Source of the DNA: Leptospira meyeri | Lineage (GTDB): Bacteria; Spirochaetota; Leptospiria; Leptospirales; Leptospiraceae | Reading direction: 5' to 3' | DNA length: 64,000 bases | NCBI RefSeq assembly: GCF_004368965.1 | Contig: NZ_SORO01000001.1 | Coordinates: 248,001-312,000 of the forward strand | In this document: positions 8,697 to 17,684 of the stretch, one piece after another | Layout of the letters: each line of letters opens with the position of its first letter | Position numbering within the stretch: the stretch's first letter is position 1 | Made by a program: the position numbers and the translations under genes | Notes under the pieces: model-generated | Seen by the model: only the letters and a program-made list of their open reading frames with translations | Told to the model about the DNA's origin: nothing | The model's database searches: none

Positions 8697-9728
8697 TTAT
8701 TTTCCTACTAGTTTCCTTGTTAGATGGTGTGTCGGATATTTTTTGTTTTTGATATTTTCTTTTCGTAAGTTTTTTTGTACATCTTCTGGGAGTAAGATGA
8801 TATTTTTACATTCTTCTGAACAACAACCAAGAAGTTCTTTAGAACAATCTTCACATTGAACAAGAAGAACATGGCAACCGAGATTGGCGCAGTTGGTATG
8901 TCTGTCGCTTGGTTTTCCACAAGTATAACAAACTGTCAAGACATCGTCGGTCACTCTTTCTCCCAACCGATCATCAAAAACAAAGTTTTTTCCTTTAAAC
9001 TTAGAAGGGATTCCGGCATCTTGCACTGCCTTTGCATAATTGATAATTCCGCCACGTAATTGGTGGACCTTAGAAAAACCTTTGTATTTCAAATAAGCGC
9101 TGGCTTTTTCGCAACGAATCCCACCTGTGCAGTAGAGTAGAATTTTTTTATCTTTGTTTTCCTTTAAGAGATCTTCCACCAGAGGTAGTTCTTCCCTAAA
9201 AGTTCCGACATCTGGTAGAATGGCATTTTCAAAATGTCCTACTTCAGATTCATAATTATTCCGTAAATCCACTACAACCACGCCAGGTTCGGAAAGTGCT
9301 TCATGAAATTCTAATGGAGTTAGATGAGTTCCTACATCCGAAGCATCAAACTTTGAATCATCAAGTCCGTCTGCTACAATCTTTTTTCGAACTTTAATGG
9401 CGAGTTTGATGAAACTTTCTTTTTTATCTTCGACGGCATCATTAAAATAGATTTTGTTTAGTTCAGGAATTGAATCTACGGCAGAACGTAGGGCATCATA
9501 GTTTTCTACCGGGATTGAAAATTGAGCATTGATTCCTTCTTTTGCCAAATAGATTCTACCGAGGATTCCCAAATCTTCAAAAGCATCATACAGTTTGTCC
9601 CGAAATTGAATTGGGTCGTTTAGTTTCACATAACGGTAAAATGAAATAACGCGGCGCTCCCTTGTGTCCATCTGCACGCGTTTTTTTAATGTTTCTTTAT
9701 CATAACGATTGAATAAAAACTTTTTCAT
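8697..9728 (-). CDS. trhO: tRNA uridine(34) hydroxylase TrhO (rhodanese family)
   Basis: A 343-residue YceA/TrhO protein. It has an N-terminal acylphosphatase-like domain (ISFYRYVKLND, LGRIYLAKEGINAQ), a rhodanese domain with active-site loop YCTGGIRCEKA, and a C-terminal cysteine cluster with CYTCGKPSDRH and CEDCSKELLGCCSEEC. TrhO makes 5-hydroxyuridine at tRNA position 34 using O2. ATG 9728 overlaps the reductase stop by 4 nt. An internal ATG at 9671 (MDTRERRVISFYRY) would match the usual family start more closely. Confidence 0.93.
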   Translation of the reverse strand: MKKFLFNRYDKETLKKRVQMDTRERRVISFYRYVKLNDPIQFRDKLYDAFEDLGILGRIYLAKEGINAQFSIPVENYDALRSAVDSIPELNKIYFNDAVEDKKESFIKLAIKVRKKIVADGLDDSKFDASDVGTHLTPLEFHEALSEPGVVVVDLRNNYESEVGHFENAILPDVGTFREELPLVEDLLKENKDKKILLYCTGGIRCEKASAYLKYKGFSKVHQLRGGIINYAKAVQDAGIPSKFKGKNFVFDDRLGERVTDDVLTVCYTCGKPSDRHTNCANLGCHVLLVQCEDCSKELLGCCSEECKNIILLPEDVQKNLRKENIKNKKYPTHHLTRKLVGK

Positions 9729-11107
9729 TTAACATCTTTTCCTTTTTCTTCTTTTACTTTTCGGAAAGCATTTCTTGTAATTTCAGAAATAGCGGGATGG
9801 ATATAGATCATTCCTAAGTAATCGTCTAGTTTGGCTTTTAAATACATCCCAAGTAGGATTTGGTGCAGGAGGTTTGCTGCTTCTTCACCAATGATATGAG
9901 CACCAAGCACCTGTTCGGTTTCCTTTGAGACAAGAACTTTTACAAATCCAGAATTGGACATTCTTGCCATCCCCGTGGCACTTGAAGAATAAGGGTTCAG
10001 ACCTTTGTAATAAGGAATTTGTTTTTGGATGAGTTCCTCTTCGGTGAATCCCACACTCGCAATTTGAGGATGGGTGAAGACAGCTTCTGGCATCGGAGGG
10101 TACTTGATGGGTTGGTTCTCTTTTTTTCCATACAAAAGGTCGAAGAGATATTCCCCTTCAAAGTTGGCACTATGGCGAAAGAAATACCGACCGATCACAT
10201 CGCCAAAAGCATAAATTCCAGGTTCTGTAGTTTCTAAGTGATCATTCACTTGGATATATCCGTTTGTGTTTGTTTGGATTTTTGTATGTTCTAAACCAAG
10301 ATCATCGGTATTAGGTCGAATTCCGGTAGCCACTAGTAGCCTTTCTGCAGAATGAATGGTCCTTTTTCCTTCTTTTGTAACTCCTGTTACAGTAAAGAAT
10401 CCATCTTTGAATTCCACTTGTTCAATTTGATAATGAGATTCTATCGGGAAAGGTAGATGTTTGTTTAATTCCTTTTTGATCTCTCCATCTGCCGTTCGCA
10501 AAATATCAGTTCTGGTAAGTCCTGTCACCTCACAACCATATGCCTGATAAGCTGCACCTAATTCCAAAGAAATAAATCCTGCTCCAATGATGATAAGGGA
10601 TTTGGGAAATTTGTCTGGGGACAGAGCCTCTCTGGATGTCCAAAACTGAGTTTCTTTTAGTCCAGGAATTTCTGGGATATTGGGTCTTGTTCCTGTAACG
10701 ATAAATATATGTTTGGCGGTGTATGTTTCTTCTCCGTCTGAAAGGATGCGACTATCGATAAATCGAACTTGTTTTGGATAATAGTCAATATTTGGATTTT
10801 TTTCGTAGGCGAGGGGAATGGAATCGGAATCTGACTTTACCGTTTCATTGACCCGTCTGAAAATCTGAGTTATATCTGCTACGGGTTTTTCTTTAAAAAA
10901 AACGGGAAATTTTTCCGTATCCGTTGCCATACGAATGAGTTCGGAAGGATAGATGACCATTTTGGAAGGGATACAGCCCCGGTTGAGACAAGTCCCTCCC
11001 GGAGTTTCCTTTTCAAAAACAGCAACTCGTTTACCAATTTTGGAAGGTGGGGTGACAAGTTTGGTTCCAGCTCCCGCACCAATGACAATGATGTCATATT
11101 CTTTCAT
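9725..11107 (-). CDS. FAD-dependent pyridine nucleotide-disulfide oxidoreductase
   Basis: A 460-residue class I flavoprotein disulfide reductase. The FAD site is VIGAGAGTKLV, the redox pair is GGTCLNRGCIPSK (Cys40, Cys45), the NAD(P) site is IIIGAGFISLELGAAY, YAFGDVIGRYF is the second FAD motif, and IHPAISE carries the His-Glu base near the end. The form resembles dihydrolipoamide dehydrogenases and mercuric or mycothione reductases rather than classical Gor. It heads a thiol-redox gene run with glutaredoxins in an organism that makes GSH, so it may act as a glutathione or low-molecular-weight disulfide reductase; that is inference. Confidence 0.88.
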   Translation of the reverse strand: MKEYDIIVIGAGAGTKLVTPPSKIGKRVAVFEKETPGGTCLNRGCIPSKMVIYPSELIRMATDTEKFPVFFKEKPVADITQIFRRVNETVKSDSDSIPLAYEKNPNIDYYPKQVRFIDSRILSDGEETYTAKHIFIVTGTRPNIPEIPGLKETQFWTSREALSPDKFPKSLIIIGAGFISLELGAAYQAYGCEVTGLTRTDILRTADGEIKKELNKHLPFPIESHYQIEQVEFKDGFFTVTGVTKEGKRTIHSAERLLVATGIRPNTDDLGLEHTKIQTNTNGYIQVNDHLETTEPGIYAFGDVIGRYFFRHSANFEGEYLFDLLYGKKENQPIKYPPMPEAVFTHPQIASVGFTEEELIQKQIPYYKGLNPYSSSATGMARMSNSGFVKVLVSKETEQVLGAHIIGEEAANLLHQILLGMYLKAKLDDYLGMIYIHPAISEITRNAFRKVKEEKGKDVK

Positions 11108-11202
11108 ACTGGTTCCAGCTTGGAAATTTGCCGTTTTTCTGTAAATGAAGCAAAATTCCTTTTCCTAAATTTAGAAAAACAGATCCTTCCGTAATCCAGG
11201 TT

Positions 11203-11994
11203 TTATATGGATTTATAAACTCCCCCATCTGCTCTAACGGAGGCACCGTTGATCATGGAAGCAAGATCGCTTGCTAAGAAGAGGATGACATTTGCAATTT
11301 CCTCTGGCTTTGCAAAACGCCCTGCTAAGGATGAGGGTCTGTTTTCTCGAATGAAGTCCCTTGCCATTTCTTCCTTCGATTTTCCTTTTTCCTTTGCTAG
11401 GGATTCGATAAAATCTTCCACACCTTCTGATAGAGTGGGACCTGGCAAAACCGAATTGACTGTCACATTTGTTCCTTTACAAACTTCCGCACTTCCTCGA
11501 GATACGGAAAGTTGTGCAGTTTTACTCATCCCGTAGTGCACCATCTCGACAGGAATGTTTAGGGCCGATTCACTTGAAACAAAAACAACACGACCGTAGT
11601 TTCTTTCGATCATTCCTTTCAAATAGTGCTGCGTGAGTTCGGCCCCGCTTAAGACATTGGTTTCATACATTTTTTTCCAATCCTCTCTCTTAATTTCAAA
11701 AAAGGGTTTTGGTTCAAAGTACCCTGCATTGTTTACAAGTACATCAAGGTATGGAATTTCTTTCGTAAGTTTTTGGATACCTTCTTCTAAAGCTAAATCG
11801 GCTGACACACCACCTAACTTTGCATTCGGTACAATTGATTTGATTTCAGAAGTGGCAATTTTCACTGCAGCATCTGATCTACCATGGAGGAAAACTTCGG
11901 CACCCTCTTTTGCAAAACTAAGGGCGGTCTGAAATCCAATTCCTTTTGTGGATCCTGTGATTAAAACTTTTTTGTCTTTTAGGCCTGTATTCAT
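11203..11994 (-). CDS. SDR family oxidoreductase
   Basis: A 263-residue short-chain dehydrogenase. The Rossmann motif is TGSTKGIGFQTA, followed by NNAGYFEP, catalytic Ser in VFVSSESAL, YGMSKTA (Tyr/Lys), and an ending ASMINGASVRADGG typical of classical SDRs. The substrate is unknown. It is the last gene of a three-gene unit doxX - quinone oxidoreductase - SDR with 4-nt overlaps, divergent from a LysR regulator that probably controls it. Confidence 0.92.
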   Translation of the reverse strand: MNTGLKDKKVLITGSTKGIGFQTALSFAKEGAEVFLHGRSDAAVKIATSEIKSIVPNAKLGGVSADLALEEGIQKLTKEIPYLDVLVNNAGYFEPKPFFEIKREDWKKMYETNVLSGAELTQHYLKGMIERNYGRVVFVSSESALNIPVEMVHYGMSKTAQLSVSRGSAEVCKGTNVTVNSVLPGPTLSEGVEDFIESLAKEKGKSKEEMARDFIRENRPSSLAGRFAKPEEIANVILFLASDLASMINGASVRADGGVYKSI

Positions 11995-13001
11995 TTTTTC
12001 ATTCCTCCGAGTACAATTTTACCAATTGTTTTTCCAGTTTGTAACAGTTCGTGTGCTTTGTTTAGACTTTCGATTGTCATTTCTCCCAAATCTAATTTGT
12101 TTGTCGGGGTGATTTTTCCCATATCCACAAGCCCTCCAATTTCCTCTAACAGTTGTTTTTGTTTGATTCGGTCTTCTGTTTGGAACATGGATCTCGTAAA
12201 CATAAATTCATTTAAATATCCATTACTTTTGGACTTGAGGAGATTCATGTTGAGGGGAGAACCAGATTCGACAATCGAACATATATTTCCAAAGGGATTC
12301 ATCACTTTGGCTAAGTTTTCAAAATGGTCTTTTGGATCACTAAAAAGAAGGATTTCATCGATACCCTTTAGACCAATGGACTGAATTTGTTCTAAGTAAT
12401 CTTTTTTGGGATTCAGGACAAAATCAGCACCGAGGGATTTTACCCATGAGATCGAATCTTCTCTAGAAGCGGTCACAATAATTTTTGAATTAGTTTTTTG
12501 TTTCAAAATTTGAATCGTAATACTTCCCACACCCCCTGCACCGGCTACTACGAGGACAGTTTTATTTGCCAAAGGATTAAGTTTTAATTTTTCAAAAATG
12601 GATTCATAAGCAGTAATCGTTGTTAAAGGAAGTGAAGCTGCCTCTTTAAAATTTAAAGTTTTTGGTTTTTTTCCTACAATGAATTCATCCACGACTTGAA
12701 ATTCAGCATTACTTCCTGGACGTTTGAGGTCCCCTGCATAAAAAACTTCTTCTCCCAATTGTAGAGTCGAAACCTTCCCACCCAGTTCAGTCACCACACC
12801 CGCAGCATCCCATCCTAATACTCTAGGACCTGGATTTTCCATTGTAATTGAATTTCTGATTTTGTAGTCGACTGGATTGACAGAAATTGCCTTTATTTGC
12901 ACACGAACATCATGGGGCCCAATTGGCTCGGATGGAATATCTAACGTTCGTAATACTGATTTTTTTTCGTTTGAATCATAAACAGCTGCGATTGCTTTCA
13001 T
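11991..13001 (-). CDS. Zinc-type alcohol dehydrogenase-like / quinone oxidoreductase
   Basis: About 336 residues of the MDR superfamily (NADPH:quinone reductase / ZADH1-like). Motifs are ISVNPVDYKIRN, VLGWDAAGVVTELG, EAASLPLTTITAYES and AGAGGVGSITIQILK (NADPH site). The typical catalytic zinc ligands of alcohol dehydrogenases are not seen, so a quinone or enone reductase role is more likely. ATG 13001 was chosen over longer in-frame starts because GAGGAAT lies directly upstream and the start overlaps the doxX stop (ATGA). Confidence 0.9.
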   Translation of the reverse strand: MKAIAAVYDSNEKKSVLRTLDIPSEPIGPHDVRVQIKAISVNPVDYKIRNSITMENPGPRVLGWDAAGVVTELGGKVSTLQLGEEVFYAGDLKRPGSNAEFQVVDEFIVGKKPKTLNFKEAASLPLTTITAYESIFEKLKLNPLANKTVLVVAGAGGVGSITIQILKQKTNSKIIVTASREDSISWVKSLGADFVLNPKKDYLEQIQSIGLKGIDEILLFSDPKDHFENLAKVMNPFGNICSIVESGSPLNMNLLKSKSNGYLNEFMFTRSMFQTEDRIKQKQLLEEIGGLVDMGKITPTNKLDLGEMTIESLNKAHELLQTGKTIGKIVLGGMKK

Positions 13002-13423
13002 AAATTCCTCATTTTCAAAAATGAATCGATGGATAGAATTTGGTTTTCTACAGAGTATAAAGCTAAAAAATAACATACCATGTAGATCATTTGAATTCCA
13101 ACGATTTCCCATTTTTCTAACAAACACATTCCAAAAATAAGGGAACACATCAAAAGACTGGCTAATAATAAACTTAATTTTGTTTGCCAGCCGATTAGGA
13201 TTAAAACACCTAATAGAAGTTCCATGGGAGGGATGATGTAACCCATTGTACTAATCAGGGTCGATGGTATTGGTGTATTGGAAAAAAGAGTGTTCATCCA
13301 TTCTCGAAAAACTCCATACTTATTTCCAATTCGGACTAGGCCGTGTCCTAAAAGGTTTGTTCCGATAGCGATTCGTAACACTAAACTTGCTAGTGAAATT
13401 CCGTTGAGTTCAATTGCATTCAT
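12998..13423 (-). CDS. DoxX-family membrane protein
   Basis: A 141-residue protein with four hydrophobic segments. It has the DoxX/DoxD pattern ASLVLRIAIGTNLLGHGLVRI (R...G..f..HG..K) and PPMELLLGVLILIGW. DoxX proteins accompany thiol/quinone redox enzymes. It is first in the doxX - MDR - SDR unit, translationally coupled to the next gene, and lies about 100 nt from the divergent LysR gene. Confidence 0.85.
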   Translation of the reverse strand: MNAIELNGISLASLVLRIAIGTNLLGHGLVRIGNKYGVFREWMNTLFSNTPIPSTLISTMGYIIPPMELLLGVLILIGWQTKLSLLLASLLMCSLIFGMCLLEKWEIVGIQMIYMVCYFLALYSVENQILSIDSFLKMRNL

Positions 13424-13484
13424 AGAACCCGGTCTTTATTGGTTCTCTTTTTTGTATATAAAAAATATTCAATATAACATATAA

Positions 13485-13514
13485 TTGACAATTTGTATCG
13501 TTTTGGTTTACAAT
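13485..13514 (+). promoter_or_regulatory. Sigma70-like promoter of the LysR gene
   Basis: TTGACA (13485-13490), 18-nt spacer, TACAAT (13509-13514). The expected transcription start, 6-7 nt further on, coincides with the ATG at 13521, so the transcript may be leaderless. It lies in the divergent gap with doxX. Confidence 0.6.
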
Positions 13515-13520
13515 GGTGAG

Positions 13521-14423
13521 ATGATTTCTTCCATTCGCGATGTTGATGACCTTAAAACCTTTGTCTTTGTGGTCCAAGACCGAAGTTTTACCCAAACTGC
13601 CAGTCGAATGGGTGTGACGAAGGCTGCTGTTGCCAAGCGAATCCAGGGTTTGGAGAAGATTTGGAATACACAGCTTTTTTATAGAAATACGAGAAAAGTG
13701 ATCCCGACAAGAGATGCCGATTTGATTTATCAAAAGGTCGTAGCCATTTTGGAGAGTGTCAAAGAATTAGAAAATTCACTAACCAACAAAGACGAGTTAG
13801 AGGGAACACTCCGTATTACTTGTGTGAGTTCCATGTCTCATAATTTTGTTGCCGATGTCATTGAGAAGTTCCAAGTCCAAAATCCCAAAATTACCATCCA
13901 ACTCATTGTCACCGATAGTTTGTTAGATCTAATGGAGGAATCAATTGACTTAGGAATTCGGGTTGGTTCGGATATTCCACCTGGTTTAATGGGAGTGGAA
14001 TTGTTTAAAAATCGAATTGTAGCTGTTGCAAGTCCAGGTTATCTCAAAACAAATCGAGAATTGCAAAGCCCAAAAGATTTAGAAACACATAATCTTTTAT
14101 ATTTAGACCTTCATAAAAATCTCCAATTTTCTGGGACAAATCATACATTAGAATCTTTGAGTAAAAAAAGAAATTTTGTATCAAACGATGCAGCAAGTCT
14201 TGTGCAAATGGGATTAAAGGGGAAAGGGATCCTTATTCGTTCTTTTTGGGATATTGAGGAAGGACTCCAAGAGGGAAAATTCATTCCTGTTTTAGAAGAC
14301 TATCCTTTAAAAAATTTTGGAAGTGTTTGGTTGGTTCATCCTTTCAGTAAAACACCATCCCGGAGAATGATGGTGTTTCGGAATTTTTTAGAAACGGAAT
14401 GTCGTGTAAAACTCAGTCGATAA
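13521..14423 (+). CDS. LysR-family transcriptional regulator
   Basis: About 300 residues. The N-terminal winged helix-turn-helix is seen as DDLKTFVFVVQDRSFTQTA, MGVTKAAVAKRIQGLE and LFYRNTRKVIPT, followed by a LysR substrate-binding domain (ITCVSSMSHNFVADVIEKF). The strong promoter overlaps any earlier TTG start (13485), so ATG 13521 is preferred even though no ribosome binding site precedes it. It is divergent from doxX - MDR - SDR, the usual arrangement for a LysR and its target operon. The inducer is unknown, perhaps an electrophile or quinone. Confidence 0.92.
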   Translation: MISSIRDVDDLKTFVFVVQDRSFTQTASRMGVTKAAVAKRIQGLEKIWNTQLFYRNTRKVIPTRDADLIYQKVVAILESVKELENSLTNKDELEGTLRITCVSSMSHNFVADVIEKFQVQNPKITIQLIVTDSLLDLMEESIDLGIRVGSDIPPGLMGVELFKNRIVAVASPGYLKTNRELQSPKDLETHNLLYLDLHKNLQFSGTNHTLESLSKKRNFVSNDAASLVQMGLKGKGILIRSFWDIEEGLQEGKFIPVLEDYPLKNFGSVWLVHPFSKTPSRRMMVFRNFLETECRVKLSR

Positions 14424-15171
14424 ATGGATTTTTTACTTTCTGAATTTTCTCAATGATTTCATTTCTTCGAATTTCAAATGTATCGGGCGGATCCAGTTGG
14501 TTCCAAGATTCATAGAGTTTTCTTCTATTTTCTGGAACGGGAATTCCATACTTCCACTCCATATAAAAATAGGCTCTAGCAATATCCCCGCGGATGTTTG
14601 ATTTCGGCTCTGCCGTTTGTTCTTTGAAATTGATTTCAAAATCGCAAAGCCCGTAGATTCTATCTTCCCCTTCAATTTCGCCGTAGGAGAATGTCCCTCG
14701 GTCAGAATTGATTTCTCCGGGAACGGGAACAATATTGTGCATATCCGCTTCCATTCGGTTGAATTCAGGATCAGCTGCCCTGCAGCATTTTCGTCCGCGC
14801 ACTGATTTCCCATTGGCTTCACAGTTTTTTTGTGTCCAACATTCCCGTTGGCTTCCAAAACTATGAGCAGGTACAATGTGCTCCCACTCAATCCATGTTT
14901 GGCGATCGCGGTCTTTTCTGCTTGCGAGCCCACAAGATGAAAAATCAATTTTGAGTCTGCCAAAATTTTCTTTATCTTCAGTAAAAGAACAGCCACAATA
15001 GAAGTCGGTTCCCACTTTTTTATAAAATCTTTTTAGAATGCGTTTGGCTTTTTGAAAATCAAACTCTCTTGGGATGGATTCTTTTGGTGCCTCTTTTTCT
15101 TCTGTTTGGGCATAAAGGAAAAAACCAACCAAAAGAAAAACACTGAGATAGAGCAGATGAATTTTTTTCAA
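14413..15171 (-). CDS. Endonuclease I family secreted nuclease (EndA/NucM-like)
   Basis: About 250 residues. A signal peptide (KKIHLLYLSVFLLVGFFLYAQ) is followed by an endonuclease I domain with DFYCGCSF, the active-site segment WEHIVPAHSFG and DPEFNRMEADMHNIVPV, and RGDIARAYFYM. Many cysteines suggest a disulfide-bonded periplasmic or secreted enzyme. The start is probably TTG 15171, overlapping the stop of the MAPEG gene by 4 nt; a longer frame to 15225 would place extra residues before the signal peptide. The nuclease tail overlaps the convergent LysR gene by 11 nt. Confidence 0.9.
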   Translation of the reverse strand: MKKIHLLYLSVFLLVGFFLYAQTEEKEAPKESIPREFDFQKAKRILKRFYKKVGTDFYCGCSFTEDKENFGRLKIDFSSCGLASRKDRDRQTWIEWEHIVPAHSFGSQRECWTQKNCEANGKSVRGRKCCRAADPEFNRMEADMHNIVPVPGEINSDRGTFSYGEIEGEDRIYGLCDFEINFKEQTAEPKSNIRGDIARAYFYMEWKYGIPVPENRRKLYESWNQLDPPDTFEIRRNEIIEKIQKVKNPFID

Positions 15172-15560
15172 GGTAGAATCGGAAGTAAATACATAATCAT
15201 TGTACAAAGAAAAGCTAAAGTCCAAATGGTAGACCTAGCTTTTGGTAGATCCGCAATGTAAAGATATATATATATAAATCGCAAAGCCACAAAGCTCATC
15301 GCAAGAATCTCTAACCAATAAAAATCAACTTCTAGGAGTAGGTTGAATAAAATGGCGATAGAAAAAATGGAAAATGCCTCAAATCCGTTTTGATGTGCTC
15401 CATTAGCACGAGCTCCCCAACCAGTAAGTTTTGCTTGTTGCATCCTCGGATGGTGGTTGTCGTATCCTTTTCCTTCTTTTGCCATTGCAATGGCAACAAT
15501 TCCTTTTGATAAATAAATTTGGCCAATAGAGGCAAGTAAACAAATAGTAATGATCGTCAT
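15168..15560 (-). CDS. MAPEG-family membrane protein
   Basis: A 130-residue, four-helix membrane protein. WGARANGAHQNGFEAFSIFSIAILF is the MAPEG signature (R...AH.N..E..P.F). MAPEG proteins include microsomal glutathione transferases, which fits the glutathione-rich surroundings, but many bacterial members have no known substrate. It is coupled to the nuclease gene by a TTGA overlap. Confidence 0.85.
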   Translation of the reverse strand: MTIITICLLASIGQIYLSKGIVAIAMAKEGKGYDNHHPRMQQAKLTGWGARANGAHQNGFEAFSIFSIAILFNLLLEVDFYWLEILAMSFVALRFIYIYLYIADLPKARSTIWTLAFLCTMIMYLLPILP

Positions 15561-15603
15561 TGGCTAAAGTTTAAACTTTCTTTGTCATTTGTAAAATACA
15601 AAA

Positions 15604-16380
15604 TTACCAATGATCTCTTAGTTTTCGAAGTGTCAAAAATACAGAACGATCATCGGTATAGGTTTCTTTTAACTCTGTTAGTCGGTCTTTGACTGAGTTC
15701 GTATTTCTTCTAAAAAAAGGATTTATTATTTTTTCCGCATCCATTTCTGAAATTTGAAAAGGTTTTAAGGATGATTTGTAACTGTTCCGAAACTCATTTT
15801 TGGGGTCGATATGTTCAGAAAATTTGAGGTTATTTTCCCAATAATCATGGCCTGGATAAAGCAAACAAGAATCAGGAAGGGATTCAAAACGCGAAGAAAT
15901 GGTCTCATACAATACCTGGGGATCTCCACCTCGAAAGCAGTTTCCTACACCTGCATTAAATAAAGTATCTCCGGAAAAAATTCCTAATATAGTTTTTTGG
16001 TTTTTTCGAACGAAACTTAGGTGAGAAAATGTATGACCGGGCGTGTCCCAAACTGTTAGCAATTCTTCCTCCACGGAAAAAACAATGTCACCTTCTTTTA
16101 AAATTTGATCTAATCCGGGTATTTTATCTTTTGCATTTTTATGACCGTAAACAATGGCTTTTGTTTCTTCCTTTAATTCTAAATTGCCTTGAGTATGGTC
16201 TCCATGTTCATGGGTATTAAGTATACCTTTGATTTTCACTCCTAACCTTTTCGATTGGTTTAGGATTTGTTTTGCATCAAAAGGATCAATACAATACGCC
16301 TCGCCTGTTCTGTTTGAATAAACGAGGTAACTAAAATTTCTAAGGGGAGAGTTTGTAAAAATGGGAAGGATTTCGATCAT
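15604..16380 (-). CDS. gloB: Hydroxyacylglutathione hydrolase-like MBL enzyme (glyoxalase II)
   Basis: A 258-residue metallo-beta-lactamase fold enzyme. The metal site is THEHGDH (His57, His59, Asp61, His62), with WDTPGHTFSH, FSGDTLFNAGVGNCFRGG and LYPGHDYWENNL. The GVG(R/N)...G segment and the YPGHdY...NL segment are typical of GloB, which hydrolyses S-lactoylglutathione. The C-terminal part lacks a clear full glyoxalase II helical domain match, so a related persulfide dioxygenase or thioesterase is possible. Confidence 0.85.
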   Translation of the reverse strand: MIEILPIFTNSPLRNFSYLVYSNRTGEAYCIDPFDAKQILNQSKRLGVKIKGILNTHEHGDHTQGNLELKEETKAIVYGHKNAKDKIPGLDQILKEGDIVFSVEEELLTVWDTPGHTFSHLSFVRKNQKTILGIFSGDTLFNAGVGNCFRGGDPQVLYETISSRFESLPDSCLLYPGHDYWENNLKFSEHIDPKNEFRNSYKSSLKPFQISEMDAEKIINPFFRRNTNSVKDRLTELKETYTDDRSVFLTLRKLRDHW

Positions 16381-16403
16381 TTGGATGGTTCCTTCCCAAG
16401 TTC

Positions 16404-17627
16404 TTAATACAGGATTCGAGTCCGAATGGAATGTTTATGGGCTTTGATTTTGTCTTTTAACTCATCACCCAAATTTTTATCAATTTCCATACTCAAATAA
16501 CCAATATTAGATGAGGTGCTTAAATTTTGTGTTAAAATGTTCCCACCTAAATCGGAAATGATCGAGTTGATATCTCTTAAAAATCCTGGTTGGTTTTGGT
16601 GGATGTTTAAAATTCGGTGGTATCCTGATTTTAAATTTCCAAGCTCAATATTGGGAAAGTTCACAGAAAAAGTTGTTGATCCATTGTTTACATATTTCAA
16701 CAGTTTTTCGGCAACTTCAGTTCCAATGTTTTTTTGTGCTTCTTCCGTAGAACCACCGATATGTGGCGTAAGGATTAGGTTTGGCAAACCTTGGAGTGGG
16801 CTTAAGAACGGATCATCGTTTGATTTTGGTTCTTCTGGGAATACGTCCACACCGGCACCCGCAAGTTTCCCCGTTTTTAATCCTTCCACAAGAGCATCAA
16901 TTTCTAATACTTTCCCGCGAGATAGGTTTAATAAATAAGCACCTGGCTTTACAAGGTTCAAGTGTTCTTTGCGAAATAGATTTTTGGTTTCATCTGTTTC
17001 GGGAACATGGAAGGTTATAAAGTCAGATTGTTTGAGTAGTTCTTCATAACTATGGACAGAAGATGCATTTCCAAGAGGAAGTTTAGAAATGATATCGTAA
17101 AAAACTACCTTCATTCCCATGGATTCGGCGAGTACGGATACTTGTGATCCAATATGTCCGTAGCCAATGATCCCGAGTGTTTTTCCTCGGACTTCGAAAC
17201 AACCTTTTGCAATTTTATTCCATTTACCCAAATGGACGTCTCGAGACTGATCGGTTGCTTTTCGTGCCAGCATAATGATCTCCGCGATCACAAGTTCTGC
17301 CACCGACCTTGTATTGCTGTAAGGCGCATTGAAGACAGGGACAGCACGTTTTTCTGCTTCTTCTAATTCCACTTGGTTGGTTCCAATGCAGAAACATCCG
17401 ATGGTCATTAATTTTTTAGCATTCTCAAGAGCTTTGATTGTAACATTTGTTTTGCTGCGAATGCCTAAAACATGTACATCTGAAATTCTTTCGATGAGTT
17501 CCGCTTCTTCCATTGCATCTTTGACGAGGGTGACGTCAAAACCGTCTCGGTGGAAAAGTTCGTAAGCATCCTTGTGGATGTTTTCCAGGAGTAGGACTTT
17601 TATTTTTCCTTTGGGATAAGATACCAT
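16404..17627 (-). CDS. serA: D-3-phosphoglycerate dehydrogenase
   Basis: A 407-residue enzyme of the E. coli-type SerA group. It has a substrate domain (LLENIHKDAYELF, GIRSKTNVT), the NAD site LGIIGYGHIGSQVSVLAESMG, the catalytic segment LNLSRGKVLEIDAL (Arg) and TPHIGGSTEEAQ (His), and a C-terminal ACT domain (NQPGFLRDINSIISDLGGNI) for serine feedback. Length matches E. coli SerA (410). First step of serine synthesis; serine also feeds cysteine supply. Confidence 0.95.
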   Translation of the reverse strand: MVSYPKGKIKVLLLENIHKDAYELFHRDGFDVTLVKDAMEEAELIERISDVHVLGIRSKTNVTIKALENAKKLMTIGCFCIGTNQVELEEAEKRAVPVFNAPYSNTRSVAELVIAEIIMLARKATDQSRDVHLGKWNKIAKGCFEVRGKTLGIIGYGHIGSQVSVLAESMGMKVVFYDIISKLPLGNASSVHSYEELLKQSDFITFHVPETDETKNLFRKEHLNLVKPGAYLLNLSRGKVLEIDALVEGLKTGKLAGAGVDVFPEEPKSNDDPFLSPLQGLPNLILTPHIGGSTEEAQKNIGTEVAEKLLKYVNNGSTTFSVNFPNIELGNLKSGYHRILNIHQNQPGFLRDINSIISDLGGNILTQNLSTSSNIGYLSMEIDKNLGDELKDKIKAHKHSIRTRILY

Positions 17628-17684
17628 AGGAACAGGATTTTTTCCTTTGCTAAACCTTGCACCTCGAAAAAGGTTGAGCTTACC

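Noticed and set aside
9725..11107. Calling the flavoprotein mercuric reductase
   Set aside because: There is no N-terminal metal-binding domain, no C-terminal vicinal Cys pair and no mer genes nearby.
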